A stretch of DNA of 64,000 nt, from contig NZ_JAQZAN010000006.1 in the NCBI RefSeq assembly GCF_028737255.1, positions 1 to 64,000 on the forward strand. Reading direction: 5' to 3'. The stretch is from Actinomycetospora straminea (GTDB taxonomy: Bacteria > Actinomycetota > Actinomycetes > Mycobacteriales > Pseudonocardiaceae). The position numbers were made by a program, and so were the translations under genes. Below the pieces are notes generated by a model. That model was not told the DNA's origin. It worked only from the letters and a program-made list of their open reading frames with translations, and ran no database searches. Positions within the stretch are counted from its first letter, which is position 1; every line of letters starts with the position of its first letter. Positions 16,151 through 25,915 of this stretch are shown piece by piece.

Positions 16151-16714
16151 ATGCCCCGCTCCCCCGGTCAGCGTGCCGGACTGACGTCCGAGGCGGTCCT
16201 CGCCGCGGCGCGGGAGGTGTTCGCCGAGCGCGGACTGGCCGGGCTCTCGATGCGCGCGGTCGCCGCCGCGCTCGGTGTCGCCCCCAACGCGCTCTACAGC
16301 CACGTCGCCGACAAGACGGCGCTGGTGGACGCCCTGCTCGACGACCAGCTCGCCGCCCTCGACCCCCCGCCCCCGGACGCCGAGCCGCTCACGGGGCTGC
16401 GCGAGGTCATGCTCGCGACCTACGACCTGCTCGGCCGCCACCCCGACATGGTGCCGCTCTACCTCGCGCGCCAGGGCGCCCGCGGCCCGCGGGCCCGGGC
16501 GCTGGGCGCCGCGATGACGGTCCTGCTCGCGCGGCTCGGCGTCGGCGACGACGCCGCGGGACGGGTCGTGCGGGCGCTCATCGTGCACACCCTCGGCTAC
16601 GCGGCGCTTGCCACCGCGGACGACGCCGACCTCCGCCCGCCCGAGCTGCGCGCCGACCTCGAGGTCACGCTCGACTGGCTGCTGCGCGGGGCGGTCGAGG
16701 CTCCGCGGTCCTGA
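16151..16714 (+). CDS. TetR-family transcriptional regulator
   Basis: 187 aa. N-terminal TetR helix-turn-helix: AAREVFAERGLAGLSMRAVAAAL then GVAPNALYSHVADKTALVDALL (residues about 18-62). The C-terminal ligand domain is not diagnostic. It is divergent from the hydrolase at 15285-16088 and probably represses it through the CTGTAC palindromes. Its 3' end overlaps the convergent membrane-protein gene by 50 bp. Confidence 0.9.
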   Translation: MPRSPGQRAGLTSEAVLAAAREVFAERGLAGLSMRAVAAALGVAPNALYSHVADKTALVDALLDDQLAALDPPPPDAEPLTGLREVMLATYDLLGRHPDMVPLYLARQGARGPRARALGAAMTVLLARLGVGDDAAGRVVRALIVHTLGYAALATADDADLRPPELRADLEVTLDWLLRGAVEAPRS

Positions 16715-17357
16715 GCGGGGGACGGCGCGCCGCCCGCCGCCGCACGACCAGCGCCGCCACCAGCACCGCGAGCGAGAGCAACGGCAACGGGCCGGTGACC
16801 GCGACGCCGAGCACGGTCTCGGCGATCGGCGCGCCGACCGCGAGCGCGAACAGCCACGCCGGCGCGGTCCCGGGGCGCGTGACCCGCGCCGCCCGCCGGG
16901 TCCGCCCGCCCGGCTTGGCGATCGAGAGCCACACCTGCACGGCGAACGCCGACGCCATCAGCGTCGCGGCGAGGGCGAGCGCGCCGACGCCCTCGGTGCC
17001 ACCGGCCTGCACCGTCGCGGGGGCGACGTCCAGACGCGGGGACAGGACGGCGATGCCGAGGTAGAGCTGCCCGGTGGTGAGCACGAGCTTCGTCGCGACC
17101 CACCGGTGCAGCCAGAAGCCCCAGCTCGTCGTGGCGGCGAGCAGCAGGCCGGTCGCGGTGGCGATGTTCGCGGAGTACACGAGCACGGTCATGTCGAGGA
17201 GCTTCGCCGACTGTGCCGCGCCGACCCGCACGGGGACGGACGCCGGGCCGATCGCGGTGACCAGCAGGACCGCGAGCGCGGCGGCCTGGCTCATCCAGCT
17301 CACCGACGACACCACGTGCAGCCACACGAGCAGCTGGCGCCACGACCGACCCGACAT
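16665..17357 (-). CDS. multi-pass membrane protein of unknown function
   Basis: 230 aa from ATG 17357, preceded by GAGAGGGG. At least five hydrophobic segments are visible, including LLVWLHVVSSVSWMSQAAALAVLL at the start and LLSLAVLVAALVV near the end. The early H and W residues resemble small four- to five-helix proteins of the DUF2269 kind, but I do not assign a function. The tail is Arg/Pro-rich. It overlaps the end of the convergent TetR gene by 50 bp. The preceding TetR gene (17434-18003) probably regulates it. Confidence 0.7.
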   Translation of the reverse strand: MSGRSWRQLLVWLHVVSSVSWMSQAAALAVLLVTAIGPASVPVRVGAAQSAKLLDMTVLVYSANIATATGLLLAATTSWGFWLHRWVATKLVLTTGQLYLGIAVLSPRLDVAPATVQAGGTEGVGALALAATLMASAFAVQVWLSIAKPGGRTRRAARVTRPGTAPAWLFALAVGAPIAETVLGVAVTGPLPLLSLAVLVAALVVRRRAARRPPLRTAEPRPPRAAASRA

Positions 17358-17373
17358 CCCCGGACCCCTCTCG

Positions 17374-17430
17374 ACCACCTGGTAGACAGCGTGCCCGCGC
17401 GAACGGGGCGCGTCAACCAACTGGTAGACA
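17374..17430 (-). promoter_or_regulatory. direct-repeat operator before the membrane-protein gene
   Basis: ACCACCTGGTAGACA (17374-17388) and ACCAACTGGTAGACA (17416-17430) are 14/15 identical and 42 bp apart, four helical turns. They lie between the TetR stop (17434) and the membrane-protein start (17357). The most economical reading is that the upstream TetR represses the membrane-protein gene here. Confidence 0.5.
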
Positions 17431-17433
17431 AGC

Positions 17434-18003
17434 TCAGGCGCTGAGCAGGGCGACGAGCTGGTCGGCGCCGCCCGTCGCGAGCCCGGGGGGCAGGGGCGTG
17501 CGCGTCTGGGCGCCCAGGCAGAACTCCATGAGGAGGCCCGCGGTCGCGTCGGGGTCGAGGTCCGCGCGCAGTTCGCCGACGGCCTGCCCGCGGCGGACGA
17601 GGTCGACGAGGTAGCCGCGCCAGGTGTCGAGGAACCGGCCGAACGGGCCCGCGACCTCGTCGGCGTCGCCGTGCCGGAGGATCTCCATCATCGCCGCCGT
17701 GCGCTCGTCGTCGCCGTAGCCCGCCACCACGCCGTGCAGCAGGCCGCGCAGCTCGTCGCGTACGGTCGTCGCCGTGGAGCGCTCGACGAGGGGCACGGCG
17801 AGGCCCTCGTAGATCAGCTCGCGCAGGACCGCGGTGACGAGGTCGGCCTTGGTCGGGAAGTAGTAGTGCAGGGTCGCGTGGCTGACGCCGACCTCGCGCG
17901 CCACCGCCCGCACGCGGACCGCGGGCAGGCCGTCGCGCGCGATCGTGCGCGTCGCCGCCCGCACGATCTCCGCGCGGTGGTCCCCTCCCCCGGTGGCCGC
18001 CAT
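17434..18003 (-). CDS. TetR-family transcriptional regulator
   Basis: 189 aa. The TetR DNA-binding helices are clear: RAATRTIARDGLPAVRVRAVAREVGVSHATLHYYFPTKADLVTAVL (in two blocks, residues about 15-60). The C-terminus ends AGLLMEFCLGAQTRTPLPPGLATGGADQL. It lies 16 bp after pheT on the same strand and 76 bp before the membrane-protein gene. Paired repeats follow its stop, so that gene is its probable target. Confidence 0.88.
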   Translation of the reverse strand: MAATGGGDHRAEIVRAATRTIARDGLPAVRVRAVAREVGVSHATLHYYFPTKADLVTAVLRELIYEGLAVPLVERSTATTVRDELRGLLHGVVAGYGDDERTAAMMEILRHGDADEVAGPFGRFLDTWRGYLVDLVRRGQAVGELRADLDPDATAGLLMEFCLGAQTRTPLPPGLATGGADQLVALLSA

Positions 18004-18019
18004 GGCTGCGGTGCGCGCG

Positions 18020-20530
18020 TCAGCGCAGCCGCGCCCCGTGGCGCTCGGCGGCGGTGGCGACGGCGGCGTCGCGGCGCGCCGAGGCCTCCTCGAGGGTCAG
18101 CGTCCGGTCGGGGGCGCGCAGGCGCAGGGCGAAGGCCAGCGACCGCTTGCCCTCGCCGACCTGCGGGCCGGTGTAGACGTCGAACAGGCGCACGTCCTCG
18201 ACGAGGTCGCCGCCGCCGTCGCGCAGCGCCGTCACCACCGACGCGGCCGGCACGTCCTCGTCGAGCACCAGCGCGACGTCGAGCAGCACCGGCGGGAACG
18301 ACGACACCTCGGGTCGCGGACGGTCCTCGGCGAGCGGGAGCCGGTCGAGCTCGAGCTCCATCGCGGAGGTGCGCGCGGGCAGGCCGAGGGCCTCGAGGAC
18401 CGTGGGGTGCAGCTCGCCCGCGTGCCCGACGAGCGTGTCCCCGAGCGTCAGCGCCGCGCAGCGTCCCGGGTGCCACGGCGCGTGCCGGTCGGCGGTGACG
18501 GTCAGCTCGGCGCCGTACACCCGGCCCACGATCCGCGCGGCCTCGACGGCGTCCGCCCAGTCGGCGGCCCGCCCCGGGCCCCACCAGCCAGCGCGCTCCC
18601 AGGCGCCCGCGAGCACCGCGCCGACCCGCAGCGGCTGGCGCGGCAGCCCCGCGAGCACCGACGCGACCGCCGCCTCGTCGGGGCGCGCGTCGACCGGCAG
18701 CACCGGCGCCGCCGGCGGCTCCTCCGGACCGGGCCGCACGACCTGGCCGACCTGGTAGAGCGCGAGGTCGCGCAGCCCGCGCGAGACGTTGCGGACCACC
18801 GCGTCGAGCAGCCCGGGCAGCAGCGTCGTCGCCATCAGCGAGCGGTCGGCGTCCAGCGGGTTGGCCAGGCGCAGGGCGTTCCGGCGGTCGTCGTCGGCGT
18901 CGAGGCCGAAGGCGTCGAACACCGTCGGCGGGATGAACGGCGAGGGCAGCACCTCGTCGTACCCGGCGTCGGCGAGCGCCCGCGACACCTGGCGGCGCCG
19001 GCGCTGCGCCAGCGTGAGGCCGGTGCCCGGGTGCGCGGCGGGGAGCTCGGACGGGATGCCGGCGTAGCCCTCGAGGCGCAGGACCTCCTCGACGAGGTCG
19101 GCCGGGCGGGTCAGGTCGGGGCGCCACGTCGGCGGCACGGCGAGCAGCCCCGCGCTGCCGCCGTCGCCGGGGTCGGCGCCCGCGACCTCCACCCGGCAGC
19201 CGATCTGGCTCAGCCGCCGCACCACCGCGCCACGCTCGTAGCGGGTGCCGGCGACGCGGTCGGGCAGGTCGAGGGCCATGGCCACGGGCTCGGGCGCGGG
19301 CACCCCACCCTCGTCGGTGACGCCCGGGTCGACGGTCGCGCCGCCGTAGTTCGCGAGCAGCCAGGCGGCGCGGTCGGTCGCGGCGCGCGCGACGCCCGGG
19401 TCGACCTCGCGCTCGAAGCGCCGGGCGGCCTCGCTGGGCAGCCGGTGGCGCCGCGCGGCGCGCGCCACCGACGGCGCGTCCCACGTCGCCGCCTCGAGCA
19501 GCACGTCGGCGGTGGCGGGCCCGACCTCGGTGCTCGCGCCGCCCATGACGCCGGCGAGCCCGATCGGGCCGGAGTCGTCGGTGACCACGACGTCGTCGGG
19601 GTCGAGCACGCGCTGGGCGTCGTCGAGCGTGGTGATCTTCTCGTCCTGCGAGGCCCGCCGGACCACGACGTCGCCGCGCACCGTCGTCGCGTCGTAGGCG
19701 TGCATCGGCTGGCCGAGCTCGAGCATGACGTAGTTGGTGACGTCGACGGCCAGCGAGATCGGGCGCACCCCGCACAGCAGCAGCCGCCGGCGCAGCCACC
19801 ACGGCGACGGGGCGGTCGGGTCGAGGTCGGTGACGCGGCGGGCGACGAAGCGCCGGCACTGCGAGGACGGGTCCAGGCGCACCGGCCACGCCTCGCCCTG
19901 CGGCTCCGGCAGGTCGCGGCCGACGAGGGCCGGGTCGCCGTACGCGACGTCGAGCGCGCAGGCGAGCTCGCGGGCCAGGCCGCGCACCGAGAGGCAGTAG
20001 CCGCGGTCGGGCGTGACGGCGATGTCGAGGACCGCGTCGTCGAGCCCGAGCAGCACCGCCGCGTCGTCGCCCGGGTCCGCGGTGCCCGGCGGCAGCACGA
20101 GGATGCCGCTGTGGTCGTCACCGAGGCCCAGCTCGTCGAGCGCGCAGATCATGCCGTCGGAGACGTGGCCGTAGGTCGTCCGCGCGGCGATGGCGAAGTC
20201 ACCGGGCAGCACGGCGCCGGGCAGGGCGACGACGACGAGGTCGCCCTCGGCGAAGTTGGTCGCCCCGCAGACGATCCCACGGGTGCCGGAGTCCTCGTTG
20301 TGCTCCGCCCCCACGTCGACCCGGCAGTAGCGGATCGGCTTCTTGTACTCGGTGAGCTCCTCGATCGCGGCGACGCGGCCGACGACGAGCGGGCCGGTCG
20401 TGGCCGGGATCGGGAGCACGTCCTCGACCTCGAGCCCGACCCGGATCAGCGCCTCACCGACCGCCTCGGCGCTGAGGGAGTCCGCGGACAGGTCGACGTG
20501 CTCGAGGAGCCACGAGACGGGGACGCGCAC
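18020..20530 (-). CDS. pheT: phenylalanyl-tRNA synthetase beta subunit
   Basis: 836 aa, the normal length of PheT. The start is GTG 20530, giving VRVPVSWLLEHVDL. Domains in order: N-terminal tRNA-binding/EMAP-like domain (about 40-150), B1/B3-B4 editing region, B5 domain, the catalytic-like core and a C-terminal anticodon-binding (FDX-ACB) domain with SFPPVLLDVALVLDEDVPAASV. It forms the alpha2-beta2 enzyme with PheS. It follows pheS by 46 bp. Confidence 0.97.
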   Translation of the reverse strand: MRVPVSWLLEHVDLSADSLSAEAVGEALIRVGLEVEDVLPIPATTGPLVVGRVAAIEELTEYKKPIRYCRVDVGAEHNEDSGTRGIVCGATNFAEGDLVVVALPGAVLPGDFAIAARTTYGHVSDGMICALDELGLGDDHSGILVLPPGTADPGDDAAVLLGLDDAVLDIAVTPDRGYCLSVRGLARELACALDVAYGDPALVGRDLPEPQGEAWPVRLDPSSQCRRFVARRVTDLDPTAPSPWWLRRRLLLCGVRPISLAVDVTNYVMLELGQPMHAYDATTVRGDVVVRRASQDEKITTLDDAQRVLDPDDVVVTDDSGPIGLAGVMGGASTEVGPATADVLLEAATWDAPSVARAARRHRLPSEAARRFEREVDPGVARAATDRAAWLLANYGGATVDPGVTDEGGVPAPEPVAMALDLPDRVAGTRYERGAVVRRLSQIGCRVEVAGADPGDGGSAGLLAVPPTWRPDLTRPADLVEEVLRLEGYAGIPSELPAAHPGTGLTLAQRRRRQVSRALADAGYDEVLPSPFIPPTVFDAFGLDADDDRRNALRLANPLDADRSLMATTLLPGLLDAVVRNVSRGLRDLALYQVGQVVRPGPEEPPAAPVLPVDARPDEAAVASVLAGLPRQPLRVGAVLAGAWERAGWWGPGRAADWADAVEAARIVGRVYGAELTVTADRHAPWHPGRCAALTLGDTLVGHAGELHPTVLEALGLPARTSAMELELDRLPLAEDRPRPEVSSFPPVLLDVALVLDEDVPAASVVTALRDGGGDLVEDVRLFDVYTGPQVGEGKRSLAFALRLRAPDRTLTLEEASARRDAAVATAAERHGARLR

Positions 20531-20576
20531 GGACGAGCCTTTCTGCCTTGCTGACGGGGTGGGTGCCGGGCCGCGG

Positions 20577-21686
<1,110 letters not shown>

Positions 21687-21727
21687 CTATCGGAGCAGGT
21701 CGAGGGCGTTGCCGACGTGCACCCGGC

Positions 21728-22207
21728 TCAGGGCTCCGCGCGCCGCTCGTCGAGCGCCGCCAACCGGGCGCGCACCGTCTCGCCGATGGCGGCCAGCGCC
21801 TCCAGCTCGGTGGGCGTGAGGTGGTCGACGACGGCCTCGCGGACGTCGGCGACGTGCCTCGGCGCCGCCGCCTCGATGAGGTCGCGGCCGCGGGGGGTGA
21901 TGGCCACGACCGCCCCGCGCTGGTCGGTCGGGCACCGGTCCCGGGTCACCAGGCCGCGCCGTTCCATCCGGCCCAGGTGCTGCGAGAGCCGGCCCTTCTC
22001 CCAGCCCAGGTAGCGCCCGAGGACGAACGGCCGGGCGCACCCCTCCGGCGCCTCCGAGAGGTGGGCCAGCACCTCGTAGTCCGCGCCCGACAGCCCGCAC
22101 CGGGTCCGGAGACGGCGGTCGAGGAACTCGGCGAGGTCGACCTGCATCGCCATGAGGCCGCGCCAGGCCCGCGCCTCGCGCTCGTCCAGCCACCGCGGCT
22201 CGCCCAC
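21728..22207 (-). CDS. MarR-family transcriptional regulator
   Basis: 159 aa from GTG 22207. The MarR winged helix includes CGLSGADYEVLAHLSEAPEG, FVLGRYLGWEKGRLSQHLGRMERRGLV and the wing DQRGAVVAITPRGRDLIEAA. An upstream GTG at 22267 would place the operator inside the gene, so I prefer 22207. TAGGCT at 22215-22220 is a possible -10 that would make this mRNA leaderless. It is divergent from the oxidoreductase at 22308 and probably controls it. Confidence 0.9.
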   Translation of the reverse strand: MGEPRWLDEREARAWRGLMAMQVDLAEFLDRRLRTRCGLSGADYEVLAHLSEAPEGCARPFVLGRYLGWEKGRLSQHLGRMERRGLVTRDRCPTDQRGAVVAITPRGRDLIEAAAPRHVADVREAVVDHLTPTELEALAAIGETVRARLAALDERRAEP

Positions 22208-22227
22208 GACCCGCAGCCTAGCGGACT

Positions 22228-22276
22228 GGTTGACGTGTGAACCAGGCACGCCTAGCTTTTTGTTCACACCTCAACC
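22228..22276. promoter_or_regulatory. MarR operator and divergent promoter
   Basis: GGTTGACGTGTGAAC (22228-22242) and GTTCACACCTCAACC (22262-22276) form an inverted repeat with one mismatch in 15 bp, 19 nt apart. TTGACG (22230-22235), 17 bp, TAGCTT (22253-22258) is a near-ideal plus-strand promoter for the oxidoreductase. The arms cover its -35 and its start site, as expected for a MarR repressor. Confidence 0.7.
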
Positions 22277-22307
22277 AGCGGGGTGCCGACCTCGGGAGGA
22301 GACCGGG

Positions 22308-22850
22308 ATGAGGATCGTGACGATCGGGCGCGGGAACATCGGGGGCGGGCTGGCCCGCCTGTGGCGCGAGGCGGGCCACGACGTCGAGGAGCTGGGCCGG
22401 GACGGCGGCGACGTCGCCGACGCGGACGTCGTCCTCGTCGCGGTGCCCGGCGACCGGATCTCACCGGCCCTCGGCAAGGTCGCCGGTCTCGCCGGGAAGA
22501 TTGCGATCGACGCGACGAACGTCTTCGGCGAGCGGGCCGGCGGCGGCCCGTCGAACGCCGAGGAGGTCAAGACCTTCACCGGCGCGCCGGTGGCCAAGGC
22601 CTTCAACGCGAACTTCGCGAGCCTGTTCGACCGGGTGCGCGAGCAGCGGGTGCGGCCGAGCAACTGGTACGTGGCCGACGAGGGCGCCGTCGAGGTCACC
22701 GAGACCCTCATCCGCGACGCGGGCTACGACCCCGTCCTGGTCGGCGACCTGTCGCGCGCGCGGGACCTCGAGGGCGCCGTCTGGCTGCTCCTCGGCGCTC
22801 GGCCGCCCGGCGGTGTCTTCTACCGCGTCGCCATGCCGGGCGAGCTCTGA
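22308..22850 (+). CDS. NAD(P)-binding oxidoreductase, F420-reductase-like
   Basis: 180 aa, ATG after a GGGAGGAG site. The Rossmann motif is IGRGNIGGGLARLWREAGHDV (residues about 6-25). GDRISPALGKVAGLAGKIAIDATNVFGER and AKAFNANFA match the NADPH:F420 oxidoreductase-like family (COG2085). These proteins move hydride between NADP(H) and F420 or related cofactors, but the acceptor cannot be read from sequence. Regulated, probably, by the divergent MarR. Confidence 0.85.
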   Translation: MRIVTIGRGNIGGGLARLWREAGHDVEELGRDGGDVADADVVLVAVPGDRISPALGKVAGLAGKIAIDATNVFGERAGGGPSNAEEVKTFTGAPVAKAFNANFASLFDRVREQRVRPSNWYVADEGAVEVTETLIRDAGYDPVLVGDLSRARDLEGAVWLLLGARPPGGVFYRVAMPGEL

Positions 22851-22857
22851 CGGCTGG

Positions 22858-23703
22858 TCAGCGCTGGGCGCGGGCCGACGCGTAGAGGCACACCGCGGCG
22901 GCGGTCGCGAGGTTGAGGCTCTCGGCCCGGCCGTGGATCGGCACGCGGACGCGGTGGTCGGCGAGGCCCGCGGCGTGGTCGTCGAGCCCGTGGGCCTCGC
23001 TGCCGAACAGCCACGCCGTCGGGGCGGCCAGCAGCGCGTCGGCGGACGGGTCGAGCACCGTCTCGCCGTCGCCGGCGGCCGCGAGCAGCGTCAGCCCGCG
23101 CTCGCGCAGCGCGGTCACGACCGCGTCGACGTCGCGGGACACCGCGAGCGGGAGGTGGAACAGGCTGCCCATCGTCGCCCGCACGCACTTGCCGTTGTGC
23201 GGGTCGACCGGCTGGTTGCGGCTGTCCCCGGCGAGCACGACGGCGTCGACGCCGGCCGCGTCGCTGGTGCGGATGACCGTGCCGGCGTTGCCGGGGTCGG
23301 CGACGCCGGCGAGCACCGTCACGAGCCGGGGCCGGTCGCCGAGGGCCTCGTCGAGCCCGACGGTGACCGTGGAGCAGACGACGACCACGCCCTGCGGGGT
23401 GACGGTGTCGGACAGCCCGGCGGCGGCCTTCTCGGTGACCCGCGCGACACGGATGCCGATCGAGCGCGCCCGGTCCTCCAGCGTGGGGTCCCGGTCGGCG
23501 ACGGCGTCGGTGAGGAAGAGGTCGTGCACGCGTCGGGCCTGGTCAGACGGGCCGTCCGCGGCCCACGTCAGGGCGTCGTGCACCGGGCGGACGCCCTCGA
23601 CGAGGAACCGCCCGGCCTCGAGACGCGACGCGCGCCGCAGCAGCTTGCGGGCTGCTGCGACGCGCGGCGTGCGTTCGGTGAGGACCGTGGGCCCAGCGGT
23701 CAG
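22858..23703 (-). CDS. SpoU/TrmH-family rRNA 2'-O-methyltransferase (TsnR-like)
   Basis: About 281 aa. SPOUT motifs are clear: motif 1 [23 protein letters not shown], motif 2 [12 protein letters not shown], motif 3 [23 protein letters not shown] near the end. It would methylate a ribose in rRNA. No ATG, GTG or TTG occurs in frame between the upstream overlap with rplT and the conserved N-terminus. The likely start is CTG 23703, which overlaps the rplT TGA as CTGA and has GAGG 9 nt before it. It is the last gene of the infC-rpmI-rplT group and converges with the oxidoreductase gene. Confidence 0.85.
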   Translation of the reverse strand: MTAGPTVLTERTPRVAAARKLLRRASRLEAGRFLVEGVRPVHDALTWAADGPSDQARRVHDLFLTDAVADRDPTLEDRARSIGIRVARVTEKAAAGLSDTVTPQGVVVVCSTVTVGLDEALGDRPRLVTVLAGVADPGNAGTVIRTSDAAGVDAVVLAGDSRNQPVDPHNGKCVRATMGSLFHLPLAVSRDVDAVVTALRERGLTLLAAAGDGETVLDPSADALLAAPTAWLFGSEAHGLDDHAAGLADHRVRVPIHGRAESLNLATAAAVCLYASARAQR

Positions 23704-24107
23704 GCCGCGTCCTCGCTCTTGCCCTCGTTCTTGCCGGCGGCGTTCTTGTCCGCCGGCACCGCGGCCTTCGCGACCTCGACCAGCGCGGTGAACGCGGCCG
23801 GGTCCGAGACGGCGATCTCGGCCAGGTTCTTGCGGTCGACCTCGACGCCCGCGAGCTTGAGGCCCTGCATGAACCGGTTGTAGGTCATGTCGTTGGAGCG
23901 CGCGGCCGCGTTGATGCGGGTGATCCACAGCTGCCGGAAGTCGCCCTTGCGCTGCTTGCGGTCGCGGTAGGCGTACGTCAGCGAGTGGAGCGTCTGCTCC
24001 TTGGCCTTGCGGTAGAGCCGGGAGCGCTGGCCGCGGTAGCCGCTGGCCATCTCCAGGGTGGTGCGACGCTTCTTCTGCGCGTTGACCGCGCGCTTCACGC
24101 GTGCCAC
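23700..24107 (-). CDS. rplT: 50S ribosomal protein L20
   Basis: 135 aa. Classic L20 sequence: [57 protein letters not shown]. Required for early 50S assembly and in other bacteria a translational repressor of its own operon. The C-terminus has a short Glu/Lys/Ala-rich extension. The start is GTG. 74 bp separate it from rpmI, and the methyltransferase gene overlaps its stop. Confidence 0.98.
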   Translation of the reverse strand: MARVKRAVNAQKKRRTTLEMASGYRGQRSRLYRKAKEQTLHSLTYAYRDRKQRKGDFRQLWITRINAAARSNDMTYNRFMQGLKLAGVEVDRKNLAEIAVSDPAAFTALVEVAKAAVPADKNAAGKNEGKSEDAA

Positions 24108-24181
24108 GTGGTCCTGCCTTCGATCAGATCAGGGAGCGGAGCGGATCCGGTCCGGATGGGGTCGCGGGGTGGGGCGGGGGC

Positions 24182-24379
24182 TCAGGCGCGGCCGAGCAGG
24201 CGGCGCATGCGCGAGCTGTCCTGCGGCGCGACCTCGTCGTTGCCGGAGAGCGCGCGGGTCTTGTGGCTGGACTTCTTCTCCAGCAGGTGGCGCTTGCCGG
24301 CCTTCTCGCGCAGCAGCTTGCCGCTCCCGGTCACCTTGATGCGCTTCTTGGCGCCGCTGTGCGTCTTGTTCTTCGGCAT
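24182..24379 (-). CDS. rpmI: 50S ribosomal protein L35
   Basis: 65 aa: [21 protein letters not shown] is followed by [16 protein letters not shown], the bL35 signature. Small basic subunit of the large ribosome. It lies between infC and rplT, as usual in bacteria. ATG start with the spaced AGGACAGG upstream on the minus strand. A stable hairpin lies between it and infC. Confidence 0.98.
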   Translation of the reverse strand: MPKNKTHSGAKKRIKVTGSGKLLREKAGKRHLLEKKSSHKTRALSGNDEVAPQDSSRMRRLLGRA

Positions 24380-24474
24380 GTCCTGTCCTTGCTCCTCGTG
24401 CGGATCGACGTGCTCCGCCGGGGTGGTCGACGCCCGTCCGCCGTCTCGGGACGACGGTACGGGCGCCCGGGAAG

Positions 24475-24505
24475 CCGGCCGCACCCGGAGGGTGGGTGCG
24501 GCCGG
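24475..24505 (-). terminator. 12-bp stem hairpin between infC and rpmI
   Basis: CCGGCCGCACCC (24475-24486) and GGGTGCGGCCGG (24494-24505) are perfect complements with a 7-nt loop, 15 nt after the infC stop. It could act as a partial terminator or processing site that sets the ratio of IF-3 to L35/L20. There is no U-tract. Confidence 0.55.
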
Positions 24506-24520
24506 TCGTGCTCAGCCCGG

Positions 24521-25093
24521 TCAGCCCGCCGGCTCGGGGGCCGGCTCCTGCGCCTCCTGCTGGGGGCGCTGGGCCTTCTGCGGCTTCTTGTTCGGCGCCA
24601 GGACCATGGTCATGTTCCGGCCGTCCTGCTTCGGCGTCGCCTCGACGTAGCCGAGCTCACCGACGTCCTCGGCGAGGCGCTGCAGGAGGCGGAAGCCCAG
24701 CTCCGGGCGCGACTGCTCGCGGCCACGGAACATGATGGTGACCTTGACCTTGTGACCCTGCCCGAGGAAGCGGGTCACGTGACCCTTTTTCGTCTCGTAG
24801 TCGTGAGGGTCGATCTTCGGCCGGAGCTTCTGCTCCTTGATCACCGTCTGCTGCTGGTTGCGCCGCGACTCGCGGGCCTTCTGCGCGCTCTCGTACTTGA
24901 ACTTGCCGTAGTCCATGAGCTTGCAGACCGGCGGGCGGGCCTGGGCGGCCACCTCGACCAGGTCGAGGTCGGCCTCGCGGGCCAGGCGCAGGGCGTCCTC
25001 GATGCGGACGATCCCGACCTGCTCGCCGTTGGGGCCGACCAGTCGCACCTCGGGAACGCGGATGCGCTCGTTGATGCGGGTCTCTGTGCTGAT
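24521..25093 (-). CDS. infC: translation initiation factor IF-3
   Basis: 190 aa with the start at ATC 25093: residues read (M)[19 protein letters not shown], the conserved IF-3 N-terminus. GAGGAG sits 5 nt before the ATC. The N-domain includes [24 protein letters not shown], the linker [21 protein letters not shown] and the C-domain [25 protein letters not shown]. The tail is Gln/Pro/Glu-rich. IF-3 discriminates against non-AUG starts, so an ATC start gives self-control, as shown for AUU in E. coli infC. Confidence 0.95.
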   Translation of the reverse strand: MSTETRINERIRVPEVRLVGPNGEQVGIVRIEDALRLAREADLDLVEVAAQARPPVCKLMDYGKFKYESAQKARESRRNQQQTVIKEQKLRPKIDPHDYETKKGHVTRFLGQGHKVKVTIMFRGREQSRPELGFRLLQRLAEDVGELGYVEATPKQDGRNMTMVLAPNKKPQKAQRPQQEAQEPAPEPAG

Positions 25094-25483
25094 GAGCTCT
25101 CCTCGGGTCCGTGACACAGTCTCTGCGACCCGGCAGTCGGAGCCCCGATGAACGTCGGGCCCCGCGCCACGCGAGGTGGCGGCAGGGCCCACGGTCGACC
25201 GATCCACGTCCCCTCGCGGCAACGCTGCCGCCGGCGGCGCTCGCGCGCCGCGACGGCCGGACCGGGACCCGCTCACCTGTGCGGTGGACGGGTGGGAGCC
25301 GGGGCTCCACTTGCCGCTCGACGGACGCAAGACGTTCACCGAGCTGGTCGCTCACCGCACAACGTACCACCGGACCGCGGTGTTCCCGGTCAGCGGCCCC
25401 CGCGCCGTCCTTGACGGGCCGGGCCGTCCGGCGACACTTCTCCCACGTCAGGAGTGCTCGTCCGCGCCGTCCCGGGGGTCGCC
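25094..25483 (-). promoter_or_regulatory. infC operon leader and intergenic region
   Basis: A 390-bp gap between infC and the divergent cupin gene. Next to infC, 25104-25109 and 25127-25132 form a 6-bp stem (CGGGTC with GACCCG) directly abutting the Shine-Dalgarno. A second imperfect hairpin with GCCCGA/TCGGGC arms is at about 25141-25160. These suggest a structured leader for control of the ribosomal operon. TACGTT at 25362-25367 (minus strand) is a weak -10 candidate without a good -35. No gene was seen. Confidence 0.4.
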
Positions 25484-25915
25484 ATGTCGTCGCTCGTCCA
25501 TCTTCCCGGCGCCGGACGACCGGTCGGGTCCCGCATCCGGATGAAGGTCGAGCCCGGCGACGCCGACGGCTTCGCGGTGTTCGAGTCCGTGCTCCCGCCG
25601 GCGTGGGAGGGCCCGCCGCCGCACCGGCACCTCAGCGACGACGCGGCGTTCTACGTCCTCGAGGGCACGGTGGCGTTCGAGCTCGACGGCGTGTCGCACC
25701 ACTGCGGCCCCGGCTCGGTGGTCTCGGTGCCCCGTGGCTCCGCGCACGCCTTCGCCAACCCGGGCACCGAGCCGGCGCGGATGCTGGTGATCACCACACC
25801 GGAGGCGACCCGCCTCGTCGAGGCCGTCCACACCCTCGTCGAGCGGGACCCGGAGCCGGCGCCCCAGATCGTCCGGGCGCTCTACCGCGCCCACCACACC
25901 GAGATCACGGGCTGA
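25484..25915 (+). CDS. cupin-domain protein
   Basis: 143 aa from ATG 25484. The cupin motifs are GPPPHRHLSDDAAFYVLEG (motif 1, His-x-His and Glu) and GPGSVVSVPRGSAHAFANPG (motif 2 with His). These residues could bind one metal ion. Substrate and reaction are unknown. TTGACG at 25411-25416 with a weak ACACTT 17 bp on may be its promoter. Its end overlaps the convergent hydrolase by 11 bp. An upstream start at 25454 is possible. Confidence 0.85.
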   Translation: MSSLVHLPGAGRPVGSRIRMKVEPGDADGFAVFESVLPPAWEGPPPHRHLSDDAAFYVLEGTVAFELDGVSHHCGPGSVVSVPRGSAHAFANPGTEPARMLVITTPEATRLVEAVHTLVERDPEPAPQIVRALYRAHHTEITG

